Source: Opitutia bacterium (GTDB taxonomy: Bacteria > Verrucomicrobiota > Verrucomicrobiia > Opitutales > Opitutaceae). Taken from it: 64,000 nucleotides of DNA. Below the pieces are notes generated by a model. That model was not told the DNA's origin. It did no database searches and was given only the letters and a program-made list of their open reading frames with translations. Below are positions 49,953 through 58,918 of the stretch, piece by piece. Position numbers and translations under genes: made by a program. Within the stretch, counting starts at the first letter, position 1; every line of letters begins with the position of its first letter. The DNA lies in NCBI GenBank assembly GCA_016187925.1, contig JACPIS010000009.1, forward strand, positions 301,065 through 365,064, written 5' to 3'.

Positions 49953-50594
49953 TCATCGCGCCGGCTGATCCGCCGCAAACACCTCGGCCACGTCGGCCAG
50001 ATCGTGCAGCACCGGCAGGCGCGCCTCGAGTCGCGCAATGGCCTTCTCGCTGGTGAAGTTGTCCCGCAAGGCGAAGCGCACCTCGCCGTCGGCGAGCTTG
50101 TAGCCGCCTTCCCGCGCGTCCGCCGCGTCCGCCATGAGCTTTTCGCGGATCTCCGGCACCAGCGCCGCCGCCAGAAACTCCGGCTGGTTGGTCTGCACGA
50201 ACCAGGCGGCGTCAAACCCCGCGTCACCCACCTGGATTTCCTTCGCCCCGAACCACTCCATCACCTTTGTGCCGAAATTCTGCCGCTGGAGCTCGAACTG
50301 CAGGCCACCGACTGCCCGCGGCCGCACGCCGACCGCGCACCACGTCTGGCGGGATTTGCCGCTGCCGGTCGTGTAGGTCCAGAACCGCACCGCGCGGCCC
50401 TGCTGCGCACCGCTGACCATGCCGCCTCCGCCGAGCGCGCTCGGCGGCGCGGTCAGCTGCAACCCGAGCCGTCCGGCCAGCGCCCGCAGGTTGGCCAGGG
50501 TCTTTTTCTGCGTCCACCAGTTGAGCCAGATGATCAAGCCGAGGAATAGCAGAAGACCGATCACTATCGGCAGAGCTTGCACAGCCGGATTCAA
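49953..50594 (-). CDS. Single-helix membrane protein of unknown function
   Basis: 213 residues. One N-terminal helix (ALPIVIGLLLFLGLIIWLNWW) leads to a cytoplasmic domain starting QKKTLANLRALAGRLGLQL, with strands such as RAVRFWTYTTGSGKSRQTWCAVGV and a final helical stretch. The pattern of a helix, 'LA..LGL' and a beta-domain is seen in many uncharacterised proteins; no catalytic motif is visible. Convergent with TerC (12-bp gap). Function unknown. Confidence 0.6.
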   Translation of the reverse strand: MNPAVQALPIVIGLLLFLGLIIWLNWWTQKKTLANLRALAGRLGLQLTAPPSALGGGGMVSGAQQGRAVRFWTYTTGSGKSRQTWCAVGVRPRAVGGLQFELQRQNFGTKVMEWFGAKEIQVGDAGFDAAWFVQTNQPEFLAAALVPEIREKLMADAADAREGGYKLADGEVRFALRDNFTSEKAIARLEARLPVLHDLADVAEVFAADQPAR

Positions 50595-50653
50595 CCCAGC
50601 CTTCCGCCGCGGCGCGAGCGCGAACCCGCCGTCGGTCGCTCCGGAAAAATAAT

Positions 50654-50685
50654 CCGCCGGGGCCCGCTAAGCGGGCTCCCGGCGG
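50654..50685 (-). terminator. Terminator after the hsp20 gene
   Basis: Nested stems CCGCCGGG / CCCGGCGG (50654-50661, 50678-50685) and GCCCGC / GCGGGC with loop TAA. On the minus strand the stem is followed by ATTATTTTT. It lies about 55 bp past the hsp20 stop. Confidence 0.88.
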
Positions 50686-50739
50686 TTGGTGTCCGGCCGG
50701 CTTTCCCAGCCAGCCGGATCCCTTACCCCTGAAAGTTCT

Positions 50740-51168
50740 TCAGTTGATGACTATCTGGCGCGGCTTGACCTGCTCCTGCTTCGGAAGCGTGACCGTGAGC
50801 ACGCCGTTCTCGAGGCTGGCGCTGATCTTGTCGGCCTGGACCTTGGCGGGAAGCGCGACGGTGCGAGTGCGGCTGGACGCTTCCTCGCCGTCCTTGCGCG
50901 TGGCCGTGATGGTGAGATAGCCGTCGACCACCTCGAGGTTGATGGCCTCGCGGCTCACGCCCGGGAGCTCGGCGCGGACGTAGAAACTGTCCTTGTCCTC
51001 GTGGAAATCGACCGGGAAGCGCGGCGCAGCCGGCGCGGCGAAATCCGCCAGAGCGGTCGAGAAGAGATGATCGATTTCCGACTCCAAGCCGGACCAGGGA
51101 CTGCGAGCCGCGAACGCCGGAAAGGAGCGCGCGGTGCGGGGATGGGCATAGCGAATGATGCGATACAT
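50740..51168 (-). CDS. Hsp20/alpha-crystallin small heat-shock protein
   Basis: 142 residues from the ATG at 51168 (MYRIIRYAHPRTARSFPAF). The alpha-crystallin domain covers ~45-140: FPVDFHEDKDSFYVRAELPGVSREAINLEVVDGYLTI…, the A-x-x-x-NGVL motif in ASLENGVLTVTLPK, and a terminal RQIVIN with the I-x-I oligomerisation motif. It is an ATP-independent chaperone. Single gene with its own terminator; no CIRCE or ROSE element was recognised upstream. Confidence 0.95.
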   Translation of the reverse strand: MYRIIRYAHPRTARSFPAFAARSPWSGLESEIDHLFSTALADFAAPAAPRFPVDFHEDKDSFYVRAELPGVSREAINLEVVDGYLTITATRKDGEEASSRTRTVALPAKVQADKISASLENGVLTVTLPKQEQVKPRQIVIN

Positions 51169-51417
51169 GGTAGTGGTCTCCGTTTGCAATGAGTGTGCCC
51201 GCCGAGTGCAGCCCGCGTGCCGCCCTCCGGTCGCGCACAAGACGCGACGAAGCCGCAACTTAGTTTCCGCCCGCACCGGCGGCCGGGAAATTATGTCCGC
51301 CGGTGGGACGTCGCGCTTGGGAAAATCCGGCACGCGGGCGCGCGTCACAGCACCACGTCATAGGCCGGAGATTTCCATAGCGTCGTTCCCGGGCCGACGG
51401 CATCATGACCCTCCGTC

Positions 51418-52563
51418 ATGAATTTTGATTTCGATACCGTGGTCGATCGCTGCGCCAGCGACAGCCGCAAATGGAACGCCTACCCTGCCGGCGTGCTGCC
51501 GCTGTGGGTCGCTGACATGGACTTCCCGGCGCCGCCCGCCGTGATCGCGGCCCTGCACCGCCGGGTCGAGCACGGGGTTTTCGGCTACGGGATGCACCCT
51601 GCCGGCGCCATCGAGGCCGTGGTCGCGCACTGCGCCCAGCGCTACGGCTGGAAAATCGAACCGGAATGGATCGTCTGGCTGCCCGGCCTCGTGACCGGCC
51701 TGAATGTCGCCGCGGCCGCGTTTGGCGAGGATGGCGACGAGGTGCTGTGCTGCACACCGGTTTACCCGCCCTTTCTCGCGGCGCCGAAACACCAGCGCCG
51801 CCGCACCGTGGCCGTGCCGCTGGCCCAGCGCGGCAACCGCTGGGAGTTCGATTTCGCCGCGCTCGAAAAAGCCGTCACGCCGCGCACGCGCCAGTTCTTC
51901 CTCTGCCACCCGCACAACCCGGTCGGCCGCACCTTCACCCGCGCCGAGCTCGAGCCGCTCGCGGCGTTCTGCGAAAAACACAACCTGATCGTCACGTCCG
52001 ACGAGATCCACTGCGACCTGATCCTCGATCCGGTTCCCCACCTTCCCTTCGCCAGCCTCTCGCCCGCCCTCGCCGCCCGCACGGTGACGCTCATGGCGCC
52101 GAGCAAGACCTACAACGTGCCCGGCCTCGGCTGTTCCTTCGCGATCGTGTCCGATCCGGTGCTGCGGAAGCGCTTCGAACCCGCACGCGGCAGCATCGTG
52201 CCGGATGTGAACGTCCTCGGTTTCGCCGCCTGCGAGGCCGCGTTCCGCGAGGGCGAGCCGTGGCGCCAGCAACTGCTCGCCTACCTGCGCGGCAACCGCG
52301 ATTACGTGCAGAACTTCGTCGCCCGCGAACTGCCCGGAGTCACGACAACGCACGTGGAGGCGACCTACCTGTCGTGGCTGGATGTGTCCGCGCTGAAACT
52401 GGAGGACCCGGCCGGGTTTTTCCTGCAGCACGGTGTCGCGCTGTCGGACGGCACACCCTTCGGTGTGCCGAAGGGTTCCTTCGTGCGCCTCAACTTCGGC
52501 TGCCCGCGCGCCACGCTCGTCGAAGCGCTGGCCCGCCTGCAGCGCGCCCTCGCCGCGCGCTGA
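51418..52563 (+). CDS. PatB/MalY-type PLP C-S lyase
   Basis: 381 residues of the fold-type I aminotransferase superfamily, MalY/PatB branch. The start FDFDTVVDRCASDSRKWN and the LPLWVADMDF stretch are diagnostic. The PLP-binding part includes HPHNPVGRTF, TSDEIHCDLI and the lysine in MAPSKTYNVPGLGCSFAI. Members cleave cystathionine or cysteine to sulfide, ammonia and a keto acid. Related cysteine genes lie at 28152 and 54541 but are not linked. Confidence 0.92.
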   Translation: MNFDFDTVVDRCASDSRKWNAYPAGVLPLWVADMDFPAPPAVIAALHRRVEHGVFGYGMHPAGAIEAVVAHCAQRYGWKIEPEWIVWLPGLVTGLNVAAAAFGEDGDEVLCCTPVYPPFLAAPKHQRRRTVAVPLAQRGNRWEFDFAALEKAVTPRTRQFFLCHPHNPVGRTFTRAELEPLAAFCEKHNLIVTSDEIHCDLILDPVPHLPFASLSPALAARTVTLMAPSKTYNVPGLGCSFAIVSDPVLRKRFEPARGSIVPDVNVLGFAACEAAFREGEPWRQQLLAYLRGNRDYVQNFVARELPGVTTTHVEATYLSWLDVSALKLEDPAGFFLQHGVALSDGTPFGVPKGSFVRLNFGCPRATLVEALARLQRALAAR

Positions 52564-52610
52564 GTCCGTTTCGGGTTTGCCCCGGCCCCGGCAGGGGCAA
52601 TCTTGCGGAC

Positions 52611-53726
52611 GTGCGCATCGGTTCGCTCCAGTTCGACTCCCCCCTCTTTCTCTCGCCGCTGGCGGGCTACACCAACCTGCCCTTCCGGCTCGTGGTGCGC
52701 GAGGTGGGCGGGCTCGACTGGGTGACGACCGACCTCGTGAACGCCCGCTCGCTGCTCGAGCGCAACCCCAAGGCCCGGCAGCTCGTCCAGACCAGCCCGG
52801 CCGAGAAAATCCTCTCCGTGCAGCTGTTCGGCTCCGTGCCGGAGGAAATGCGCGACGCCGCCGCGCTGGTCGAGTCGATGGGCATCGCCGCCGTCGACAT
52901 CAACATGGGTTGCCCGGTCAAGAAGGTCGTCGGCATCGGCGGCGGCTCGGCGATGATGACCGAACTCAAGAAGACGCAGGCGCTCGTGCGCGGCATGATC
53001 GACGCCGTGAAAATCCCGATCACCGCCAAGATGCGCCTCGGCTGGGACGAGAACAATCTCACCGCGCCCGATCTCGCCCGCGCGCTGGAGGACGTCGGCG
53101 TCGCCGCCATCTTCGTCCACGGCCGGACGCGCGCCCAGGGTTTCAGCGGCACGGTCAACCTCGCCGGCATCCGCGCGGTCGTCGCGGCGGTGAAGACCAT
53201 CCCGGTCATCGGCAACGGCGACATCACCACGCCCGACGCCGCCCAGAGGATGTTCGCCGAGACCGGTTGCGCCGGCGTGAGCATCGGCCGCGGCGCCTTC
53301 TACAATCCGTGGATTTTCCGCCACACGCTCGACTACCTGCAGACCGGCGTGCTGCCGCCCGAGCCCGCTTACGCCGAGCGCATCCGCGTGATGCGCCGCC
53401 ACCTCGACCTCGGCGTGGAAGTCTTCGGCGAGGAGCTCGGCTGCCGGCTCTTCCGCAAACCCGCCGCGTGGTACGCCAAGCGCCTCGGCCCGGCCAAGGA
53501 GTTCAAGCGCGCCGTCGTCGGCCTGAAGACGCGCGCGGAGTTCGAGGAGATCATCGCGAACTACGAGAAGTGGCGTGCGCCGTTCTGCGACGAGCGCGGC
53601 GAACTGCTCCCGCGCTTCCGTCCCGACCCGCTGGTCGCCTCCTTCATGCGCGACGACGCGGACGACCCGGCCGCCGTGCGGCGCGACAGCATCCCCGTGC
53701 CGAAGGGGCCGGTCGACGTCTGGTGA
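52611..53726 (+). CDS. tRNA-dihydrouridine synthase (Dus family)
   Basis: 371 residues starting at a GTG (52611, MRIGSLQFDSPLFLSPLAGYTNLPFR). FMN-barrel landmarks are DINMGCPVKKVVGIGGGSAMM (catalytic Cys in GCPVKK), ITAKMRLGWD, HGRTRAQGFSG and VIGNGDITT, then GVSIGRGAFYNPWIF. It reduces uridine to dihydrouridine in tRNA. The C-terminal helical tRNA-binding domain is present. The start is supported by the family N-terminus; the GTG is 48 bp after the PatB stop. Confidence 0.93.
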   Translation: MRIGSLQFDSPLFLSPLAGYTNLPFRLVVREVGGLDWVTTDLVNARSLLERNPKARQLVQTSPAEKILSVQLFGSVPEEMRDAAALVESMGIAAVDINMGCPVKKVVGIGGGSAMMTELKKTQALVRGMIDAVKIPITAKMRLGWDENNLTAPDLARALEDVGVAAIFVHGRTRAQGFSGTVNLAGIRAVVAAVKTIPVIGNGDITTPDAAQRMFAETGCAGVSIGRGAFYNPWIFRHTLDYLQTGVLPPEPAYAERIRVMRRHLDLGVEVFGEELGCRLFRKPAAWYAKRLGPAKEFKRAVVGLKTRAEFEEIIANYEKWRAPFCDERGELLPRFRPDPLVASFMRDDADDPAAVRRDSIPVPKGPVDVW

Positions 53727-53774
53727 GCCGAGGCTCGCCAAGCCCTGCCCGCGCGCCCAACCTTCGTGCCGTCG

Positions 53775-54455
53775 ATGTCCAACCTCACGCATCTCTGGGC
53801 CATTTTCCTCGGCACGGTGATCGGCCTGCTGCCGATCATCAACCCGCTCGCCGCGGCGCCCACGTTTCTCGCCATCACCGAGGGCGACAGCGACGCCCGC
53901 CGCCGCGAGCAGGCGCGCAAGGGCTGCCTCTACATGGTGGGCATCCTCGTGAGTTTTCTTATCGGCGGCACCTTCATCATGAATTTCTTCGGCATCTCGA
54001 TCCCCGGCCTGCGCATCGCCGGCGGCATCCTGATGACCGGCATCGGCATGGGCATGCTCACCGCGCACAAGCCGGGCAACCACGAGGACGCCGAGGAACG
54101 CGAGGCGGCGCGCCGGAAGGTCGACATCTCGTTCTCCCCGCTCGCCATGCCGATGCTCAGCGGCCCCGGCTCGATCGCCGTCACGCTGGGGTTCACTTCG
54201 CTCGCCACCAGTTGGTACGACTACATCGCGCTGATCGCGGGCATCATCGTCGTCGCCATCATCAGCTACCTCGTGCTGCGCGTGTCCGGCCGCGTGGTGA
54301 ACTTCATCGGCCCCGTTGGCATGAACGCGGTGACGAAGATCATGGGCTTCCTCATCATGTGCATCGGCGTGCAATTCGTGGTGAACGGCATCCTCGGCAT
54401 CGCCACCGACCCCGAGCTGCTGCGCGGCATCAAGGCCGTCGTCACCGGGCATTGA
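53775..54455 (+). CDS. MarC-family inner-membrane protein
   Basis: 226 residues, six helices. Typical MarC stretches are GLLPIINPLAAAPTFLAIT, FLIGGTFIMNFFGISIPGLRIAGGILMTGIGMGML and LAMPMLSGPGSIAVTLGF. The family has no proven transport activity. The ATG at 53775 is preferred; a GTG at 53766 is in frame. Confidence 0.92.
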   Translation: MSNLTHLWAIFLGTVIGLLPIINPLAAAPTFLAITEGDSDARRREQARKGCLYMVGILVSFLIGGTFIMNFFGISIPGLRIAGGILMTGIGMGMLTAHKPGNHEDAEEREAARRKVDISFSPLAMPMLSGPGSIAVTLGFTSLATSWYDYIALIAGIIVVAIISYLVLRVSGRVVNFIGPVGMNAVTKIMGFLIMCIGVQFVVNGILGIATDPELLRGIKAVVTGH

Positions 54456-54540
54456 GCGGCGCGCAATTACGCCGAACGGGTTAGGCGCGCGGGCTTGTCT
54501 CGGCCGCGGCCTGCTGCCAAAAAAGCGCATCCCCCACGCC

Positions 54541-55092
54541 ATGCCCGCGCCTGACCGCACACCCCCGGCAGTCCTTGCGCCCATCCTCGATTACCTGCAC
54601 GGCCTGCAGCACGAGCGCGCCGATCTCGCCATGCTGGAGCGGCTGCTCGTGGAGTCCAAGGTCACGCTCGCCGACGTGCGCGACTACCTCGTCTACCAGG
54701 ACGACTGCTATTGCCGGAACCTCGTGGCCGAGAGCCCGTGGTTCAACCTGCTCGTACTTTGCTGGAAAAGCGGCCAACGCTCGCCCATCCACGACCACGC
54801 GGCCTCCGTCTGCGCCTTCAAGGTCCTGACCGGCGTGTGCAGCGAGACCGTCTACGCGTTCTCGCCCTGCGGGCAGGTCGTGCCCGTGCAAACCCGGGAC
54901 CGGCCGGCGGGCGAAATCGTCGCCTCGCACGACAGCGAGACGCACCAGGTCTCCAATCTGCAGCCCGAGGGCCAGTGCCTCGTGACGCTGCACATCTACT
55001 CGCCTCCGCTGAAGACGATGAAGGTTTTTTCGATCACCGGGAAAACGGGCGGCGAGTGGCTCGCCCCGGAGCACCGGACCGTCGGCGCCTGA
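54541..55092 (+). CDS. Cysteine dioxygenase (type I)
   Basis: 183 residues. The cupin iron ligands are in RSPIHDHAASVCAFKVLTG (His-x-His) and the later SETHQVSNL (His); the crosslink Cys is in the expected VCAFKVL region. Predicted to oxidise cysteine to cysteine sulfinate. The protein matches the short bacterial CDO family in length. A bidirectional terminator follows. Confidence 0.9.
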   Translation: MPAPDRTPPAVLAPILDYLHGLQHERADLAMLERLLVESKVTLADVRDYLVYQDDCYCRNLVAESPWFNLLVLCWKSGQRSPIHDHAASVCAFKVLTGVCSETVYAFSPCGQVVPVQTRDRPAGEIVASHDSETHQVSNLQPEGQCLVTLHIYSPPLKTMKVFSITGKTGGEWLAPEHRTVGA

Positions 55093-55110
55093 GCCGCACC
55101 CGAAAACAAA

Positions 55111-55136
55111 AAAAGCGCGGATTGCTCCGCGCTTTT
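55111..55136. terminator. Bidirectional terminator between cysteine dioxygenase and a convergent gene
   Basis: An 11-bp stem AAAAGCGCGGA / TCCGCGCTTTT with loop TTGC; A-run on the left and T-rich bases on the right make it work for both strands. It shares the GCGGA-TTGC-TCCGC core with the terminator at 36927. Confidence 0.92.
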
Positions 55137-55160
55137 CGTTTTTCCAGTCGTGACCGCCGC

Positions 55161-56402
55161 TCAGTTGCGGCGCTCGACGATCGCGCCGGTGTTGTCGGTG
55201 AAGCTGAGCATGCGCGTCTCCGGATCGTAGCCCTTGAAGCTGATGCCCAGCTGCGGATTCACCATATCACCCGGCGCGTAGGCGGTGCGTCCGATGAAGA
55301 CGCGCGGATTCGCCCCGGAGCGCACACCGGCGATCTTCAGGTTTTCGACCCACGCCTTGAACTGCAGGTTCGCCGGCGGGGGCGGGGCGGGCTTGGGCGG
55401 AGCCGCGGGTACCACGGCGGGGGCAATGACGGGTTTCGCCACCGCGGCAGTCGTGGTCGCCGGGGCGGTTTCCGCAGGCTTTGCTTCCACCGGGGCGGTG
55501 GTCGCGGCCGGCTTCGCCGTCTGCTCGGCGCTTACCACCTCGTTGATCGGTGCGAGCTGCTCCTGCTTGACCTTCTCCACCACCTGCTGGGCGGACGCCG
55601 CGGGGGGCGTGACCGGTTTCTTGGCGACCGGTTTGGGCGGAGGTGGCGGTGGCGTCTTGGTGAAATAGAAAAACGCTCCGGCGCCGAGCCCGAGAACGAT
55701 CACGGCCACGCCGCCCAGCACGACGAGCTTTTTTTTGCCGCCGGGCCGGCCGGTCTTCGCCGGTGGCGGGAAAGCCGCGGCGCTCGGCGGCGGGAACTTG
55801 GGCGTGCCCACCGGAGGCGGGAATGGCATGCCCGAAGCCTTGGGGGCCCCGCCCGGCGGTGGCGCCAAGCCCGGAGGCGGCGGGAAGCGCGGGGCATCGC
55901 CCGGCGGCGGGAGATCCGGCACGGGCACCGGCTCCGTGCCCGGCAGCGGCTGGGGCTCCACAGCGGTGGTGGGAACAGGAACGGGAATCGGTACGGCCGA
56001 TTCGCTGCGCGGTTTCAGGGAAACCTTGGGCTTGAATGTCGGCAGCGGGACCGAGGGTTCCGGAGCGAGCGGCGGCGGCTCCGGCGCCGCAGGAGCGGGC
56101 TCCTCTTCCGGCGGAGGCGGCGGAGGCGCAAAAGGCATTTCGGCGAGCGGCACTCGCGGGGCCGGCTCGGGTTCGGGCATCGGCGCAGCGGACGGAGTAG
56201 CGGCAGGCTCGGCGGACAGGCGCGGCTTCAACCGCACGGTTTTGGGAACTTCCGCCGCCGGTGGCGGAGCAGGCTCCGGCGGTTGGGCCGCCGGGGGCGC
56301 GGGCGGCTCGGGGGGAGGAGTGGCGGGCGTGGCAGGCACCGCGGGAGCCTCTCCGGCCAGGCGCGGCTTGAGCCGGAGCTTCGGGACGTTCTCGTCACTC
56401 AT
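55161..56402 (-). CDS. Proline-rich single-pass membrane protein of unknown function
   Basis: 413 residues. The cytoplasmic N-terminal half is extremely rich in Pro, Ala and Glu and contains at least three copies of a basic motif: LRLKPRLAGE, VRLKPRLSAE and KVSLKPRSES. One helix (KLVVLGGVAVIVLGLGAGAFFYF, about 220-242) precedes a second disordered Ala/Pro/Lys-rich linker. A compact C-terminal domain (LQFKAWVENLKIAGVRSGANPRVFIGRTAYAPGDMV…) ends the protein and resembles the small beta-domains of pilus or secretion assembly proteins (PilP-like), but the match is weak. Function unknown. Confidence 0.65.
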   Translation of the reverse strand: MSDENVPKLRLKPRLAGEAPAVPATPATPPPEPPAPPAAQPPEPAPPPAAEVPKTVRLKPRLSAEPAATPSAAPMPEPEPAPRVPLAEMPFAPPPPPPEEEPAPAAPEPPPLAPEPSVPLPTFKPKVSLKPRSESAVPIPVPVPTTAVEPQPLPGTEPVPVPDLPPPGDAPRFPPPPGLAPPPGGAPKASGMPFPPPVGTPKFPPPSAAAFPPPAKTGRPGGKKKLVVLGGVAVIVLGLGAGAFFYFTKTPPPPPPKPVAKKPVTPPAASAQQVVEKVKQEQLAPINEVVSAEQTAKPAATTAPVEAKPAETAPATTTAAVAKPVIAPAVVPAAPPKPAPPPPANLQFKAWVENLKIAGVRSGANPRVFIGRTAYAPGDMVNPQLGISFKGYDPETRMLSFTDNTGAIVERRN

Positions 56403-56481
56403 ACCCGAGCGTTAACACTTTCCCCCCGGGGGCGGAAACAAAAAGATGCTGCCGGCGTGACAAAATCCCGTCGCGCCCGCA

Positions 56482-56955
56482 ATGTCGGCCTTCGTGCCTC
56501 CGGACCGCATTTTTCGCTCCCGCATCGACACCTGGCTGGTTGTGGCGGTTTTCACCGCCGCCGCGCTGCCCCTGTTGCTCGGTGGATTCCTGTTCGTGCG
56601 CGGCGCCCATGCCGGCGTCGTGCTGTTGACCGGCTGGGGCGCGGTGATGAGCCTCATGGTGGGTGTGCTGAGTTTCCCGCTGCGCTACACGCTGCGCGCG
56701 GACGCGCTGCACATCCAGTCCGGCTGGCTGCATTGGGACGTGCCCTACGCCGCGCTGCGCCGTGTCGCCCCCTCGCGCAATCCCCTCACGGCACCCGCGT
56801 GGTCGCTCCGGCGCGTGCGGCTGGACAACGCCGACGGCTCCTTCACACTCGTCTCGCCAGACGACCAAGAATCGTTCATAAGAGAACTCGCCGACCGCTG
56901 CCCGCATCTCGCCCGCCACGGTTCCGGCCTCGAAGCCCTCCCGTCACCCCCATGA
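56482..56955 (+). CDS. PH-domain membrane protein (YyaB-like)
   Basis: 157 residues: two adjoining helices (WLVVAVFTAAALPLLLGGFLFV and VVLLTGWGAVMSLMVGVLSF), then a small PH-like domain (LRYTLRADALHIQSGWLHWDVPYAALRRVAPSRNPLTAPAWSLRRVRL) characteristic of the bacterial YyaB/DUF1200 proteins. Its stop overlaps the next ATG (ATGA), so the two genes are coupled. Confidence 0.8.
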   Translation: MSAFVPPDRIFRSRIDTWLVVAVFTAAALPLLLGGFLFVRGAHAGVVLLTGWGAVMSLMVGVLSFPLRYTLRADALHIQSGWLHWDVPYAALRRVAPSRNPLTAPAWSLRRVRLDNADGSFTLVSPDDQESFIRELADRCPHLARHGSGLEALPSPP

Positions 56956-57512
56956 AGCGACTGCCCGCCAAGCTCAACGGCATCGGTAGCGCCGCCGTGA
57001 AAAAGGCCACGGGCCGCACGTGGATCGAGTGGGTCGGCCTGCTCGACAAGGCCGGCGCCAAATCCTGGCCGCACGCCGAGATCGCGCTCTGGTTGCACAA
57101 GAAACACAAGGTGGCGGACTGGTGGTGCCAGATGGTCACGGCCGGTTACGAGCAGGCCAGCGGCCGGCGCGTGAAGCACCAGAAGCCCGACGGCTTCGAG
57201 ATCAGCGTCAGCAAGACGATCGCCGCGCCCGTCGCGCAGGCCTTCGAGGCGTGGAAGGACGCCGCGCTGCGCGAGCAGTGGCTGCCCGGCACGCCGCTCA
57301 CCGTGCGCAAGGCGACCCCGCACAAATCCATCCGCATCACGTGGAGCGACGACACCAATCTCTCCGTCAATTTCTGGCCCAAGGGCCCGATCAAGTGCCA
57401 GGTCGTGCCGCAGCACGGCAAGCTCACGACCGCCGCCCTCGCGGAGAAGATGAAGACCTACTGGTCCGACAAGCTCGAGGCGCTCCGCCTCTTCCTCGAA
57501 AAGAAACCGTGA
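56952..57512 (+). CDS. SRPBCC/AHSA1-like domain protein
   Basis: 186 residues. The N-terminal ~75 residues (TGRTWIEWVGLLDKAGAKSWPHAEIALWL…DWWCQMVTAGYEQASGRR) resemble the DUF4287 helical module, and the C-terminal half is an SRPBCC fold (ISVSKTIAAPVAQAFEAWKDAALREQWLPG… then VNFWPKG and KTYWSDKLEALRLFLE). Such fusions are common but have no set function; they may bind hydrophobic ligands. The ATG overlaps the previous stop. Confidence 0.82.
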   Translation: MKRLPAKLNGIGSAAVKKATGRTWIEWVGLLDKAGAKSWPHAEIALWLHKKHKVADWWCQMVTAGYEQASGRRVKHQKPDGFEISVSKTIAAPVAQAFEAWKDAALREQWLPGTPLTVRKATPHKSIRITWSDDTNLSVNFWPKGPIKCQVVPQHGKLTTAALAEKMKTYWSDKLEALRLFLEKKP

Positions 57513-57582
57513 GAGCCGCGCGCGTTCCCCACGCCGTGCCGCCGCCGGCCGCAGGCAAACCCCGTACCCGCGACCGCTGAGC

Positions 57583-58869
57583 ATGGCCGGCCCGGAGAAA
57601 CCCCAGCTCGTGCGCGCGCTCGGCCGCTGGACGCTGACCGCGCTCGTGGTCAACGGCGTCATCGGCAGCGGCATCTTCGGCCTGCCCGACGACATGGTGC
57701 GCTTCGTCGGCGCCGCCGCGCCGTGGGCCTACGTGTTCGCGGCGGCGGGCATCGCGATCTTCATGGGTGTCTTCGCCGAGCTCGGCTCGCAGTTCCGCGA
57801 TGCCGGCGGGCCCTACCTCTTCGCCCGCGAGGGCTGCGGGCGGTTCTGGGGCATCCAGATGGGCTGGTTCATCTGGCTCGTGCGGCTGACCGCCGCCGCG
57901 GCCAACGCGAACCTCTTCGTGGTTTATCTTGGTGAATTCTGGCCCGGCGCCACGGCTCCGGCGCCGCGCATCGCACTGCTCGTGCTTCTCCTCGGCGGGC
58001 TGGTGCTCACGAACATCCGGGGCGTCGGCAGCGGCGCGCGGCTCTCGAACATTCTGACCGCCGCGAAACTGCTGCCGATCACGGTGCTGGTTGTCGTCGG
58101 TTTTCTCTGGAGCGGCCCGGCCGTCGTCCAGCCGCACGTCGCGGCCACGCCTGCCAGCTGGATGAACGCCGTGCTGGCGCTCCTGTTCGCCTTTGGCGGC
58201 TTCGAGGCCGCGCTGATGCCGCTGGCCGAGGGCAAGAATCCGCGGCGCGACATCCCCTTCGCACTTTTCTCCGGCCTGCTGGTCATCGCGGGCTGCTATC
58301 TCCTCACCCAGCTCGTCGCCATGCGCACGGTGCCGGATCTCGCCGGCAGCGAGCGCCCGCTGGCCGACGCCGCGCGCGCGTTGCTCGGTCCGCTCGGCGC
58401 CGGCTTCATCGCGGTGGGCGCGATGGTCTCCACGTCCGGCTACCTGAGCGCCCAGCTTGTCGGCGTGCCGCGCCAGACCTACGCGATGGCCGAACGCGGC
58501 GATTTTCCCCGGAGCTTCGGCAACGTGCATCCGCGGTTTCGCACGCCGTACGTCTCGATCCTGATCTGGGGCGTGCTGGTGCTGGCGCTGGCCATCTACG
58601 GCAACTTCCTCTGGAACGCCATCATCTCGGCCGGCGCGCGGCTGATGACCTACGCCGTGGCCTGCGCCGCGCTCATCCGGTTGCGCCAGCTCCGGCCGCA
58701 GGCCGATGCGTTCCGCCTGCCGGCCGGCCGGCTGGTCGCGCTCGCCGGCATCGCCTTGTGCCTCGCGCTCGTGTGGCAGATGAACGCCACGCACGCGGTC
58801 GTCATCAGCGTCATCGCCACCATCGGCACCCTCAACTGGCTGGCGGTGCGCCGCGCTCCGCCGGGTTGA
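57583..58869 (+). CDS. APC-superfamily amino-acid permease
   Basis: 428 residues, 12 helices. The first helix carries NGVIGSGIFGLPDDMV, the substrate-binding GxG of APC transporters, and later segments FAFGGFEAALMPLAEGKNPRRDIPFAL and STSGYLSAQLVGVPRQTYAMAERGDFPRSFGNVHPRFRTPY are diagnostic. Likely an amino-acid/proton carrier; substrate not clear. Confidence 0.93.
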   Translation: MAGPEKPQLVRALGRWTLTALVVNGVIGSGIFGLPDDMVRFVGAAAPWAYVFAAAGIAIFMGVFAELGSQFRDAGGPYLFAREGCGRFWGIQMGWFIWLVRLTAAAANANLFVVYLGEFWPGATAPAPRIALLVLLLGGLVLTNIRGVGSGARLSNILTAAKLLPITVLVVVGFLWSGPAVVQPHVAATPASWMNAVLALLFAFGGFEAALMPLAEGKNPRRDIPFALFSGLLVIAGCYLLTQLVAMRTVPDLAGSERPLADAARALLGPLGAGFIAVGAMVSTSGYLSAQLVGVPRQTYAMAERGDFPRSFGNVHPRFRTPYVSILIWGVLVLALAIYGNFLWNAIISAGARLMTYAVACAALIRLRQLRPQADAFRLPAGRLVALAGIALCLALVWQMNATHAVVISVIATIGTLNWLAVRRAPPG

Positions 58870-58918
58870 ACGTGCGCCCGAATTGCGGACCCGTAACGAT
58901 TGTCCGGGCCTGAACCGG

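Noticed and set aside
51666..53726. A 686-codon open frame running through the C-S lyase gene into the Dus gene
   Set aside because: Its first half is an out-of-frame, Arg/Pro/Ala-rich shadow of the lyase; only the part from the GTG at 52611 is protein-like (Dus). No fusion is implied.
54711..57512. A 933-codon frame ending in the SRPBCC protein
   Set aside because: It reads as low-complexity Arg/Gly sequence antisense to or out of frame with three real genes. The real gene starts at the ATGA overlap at 56952.
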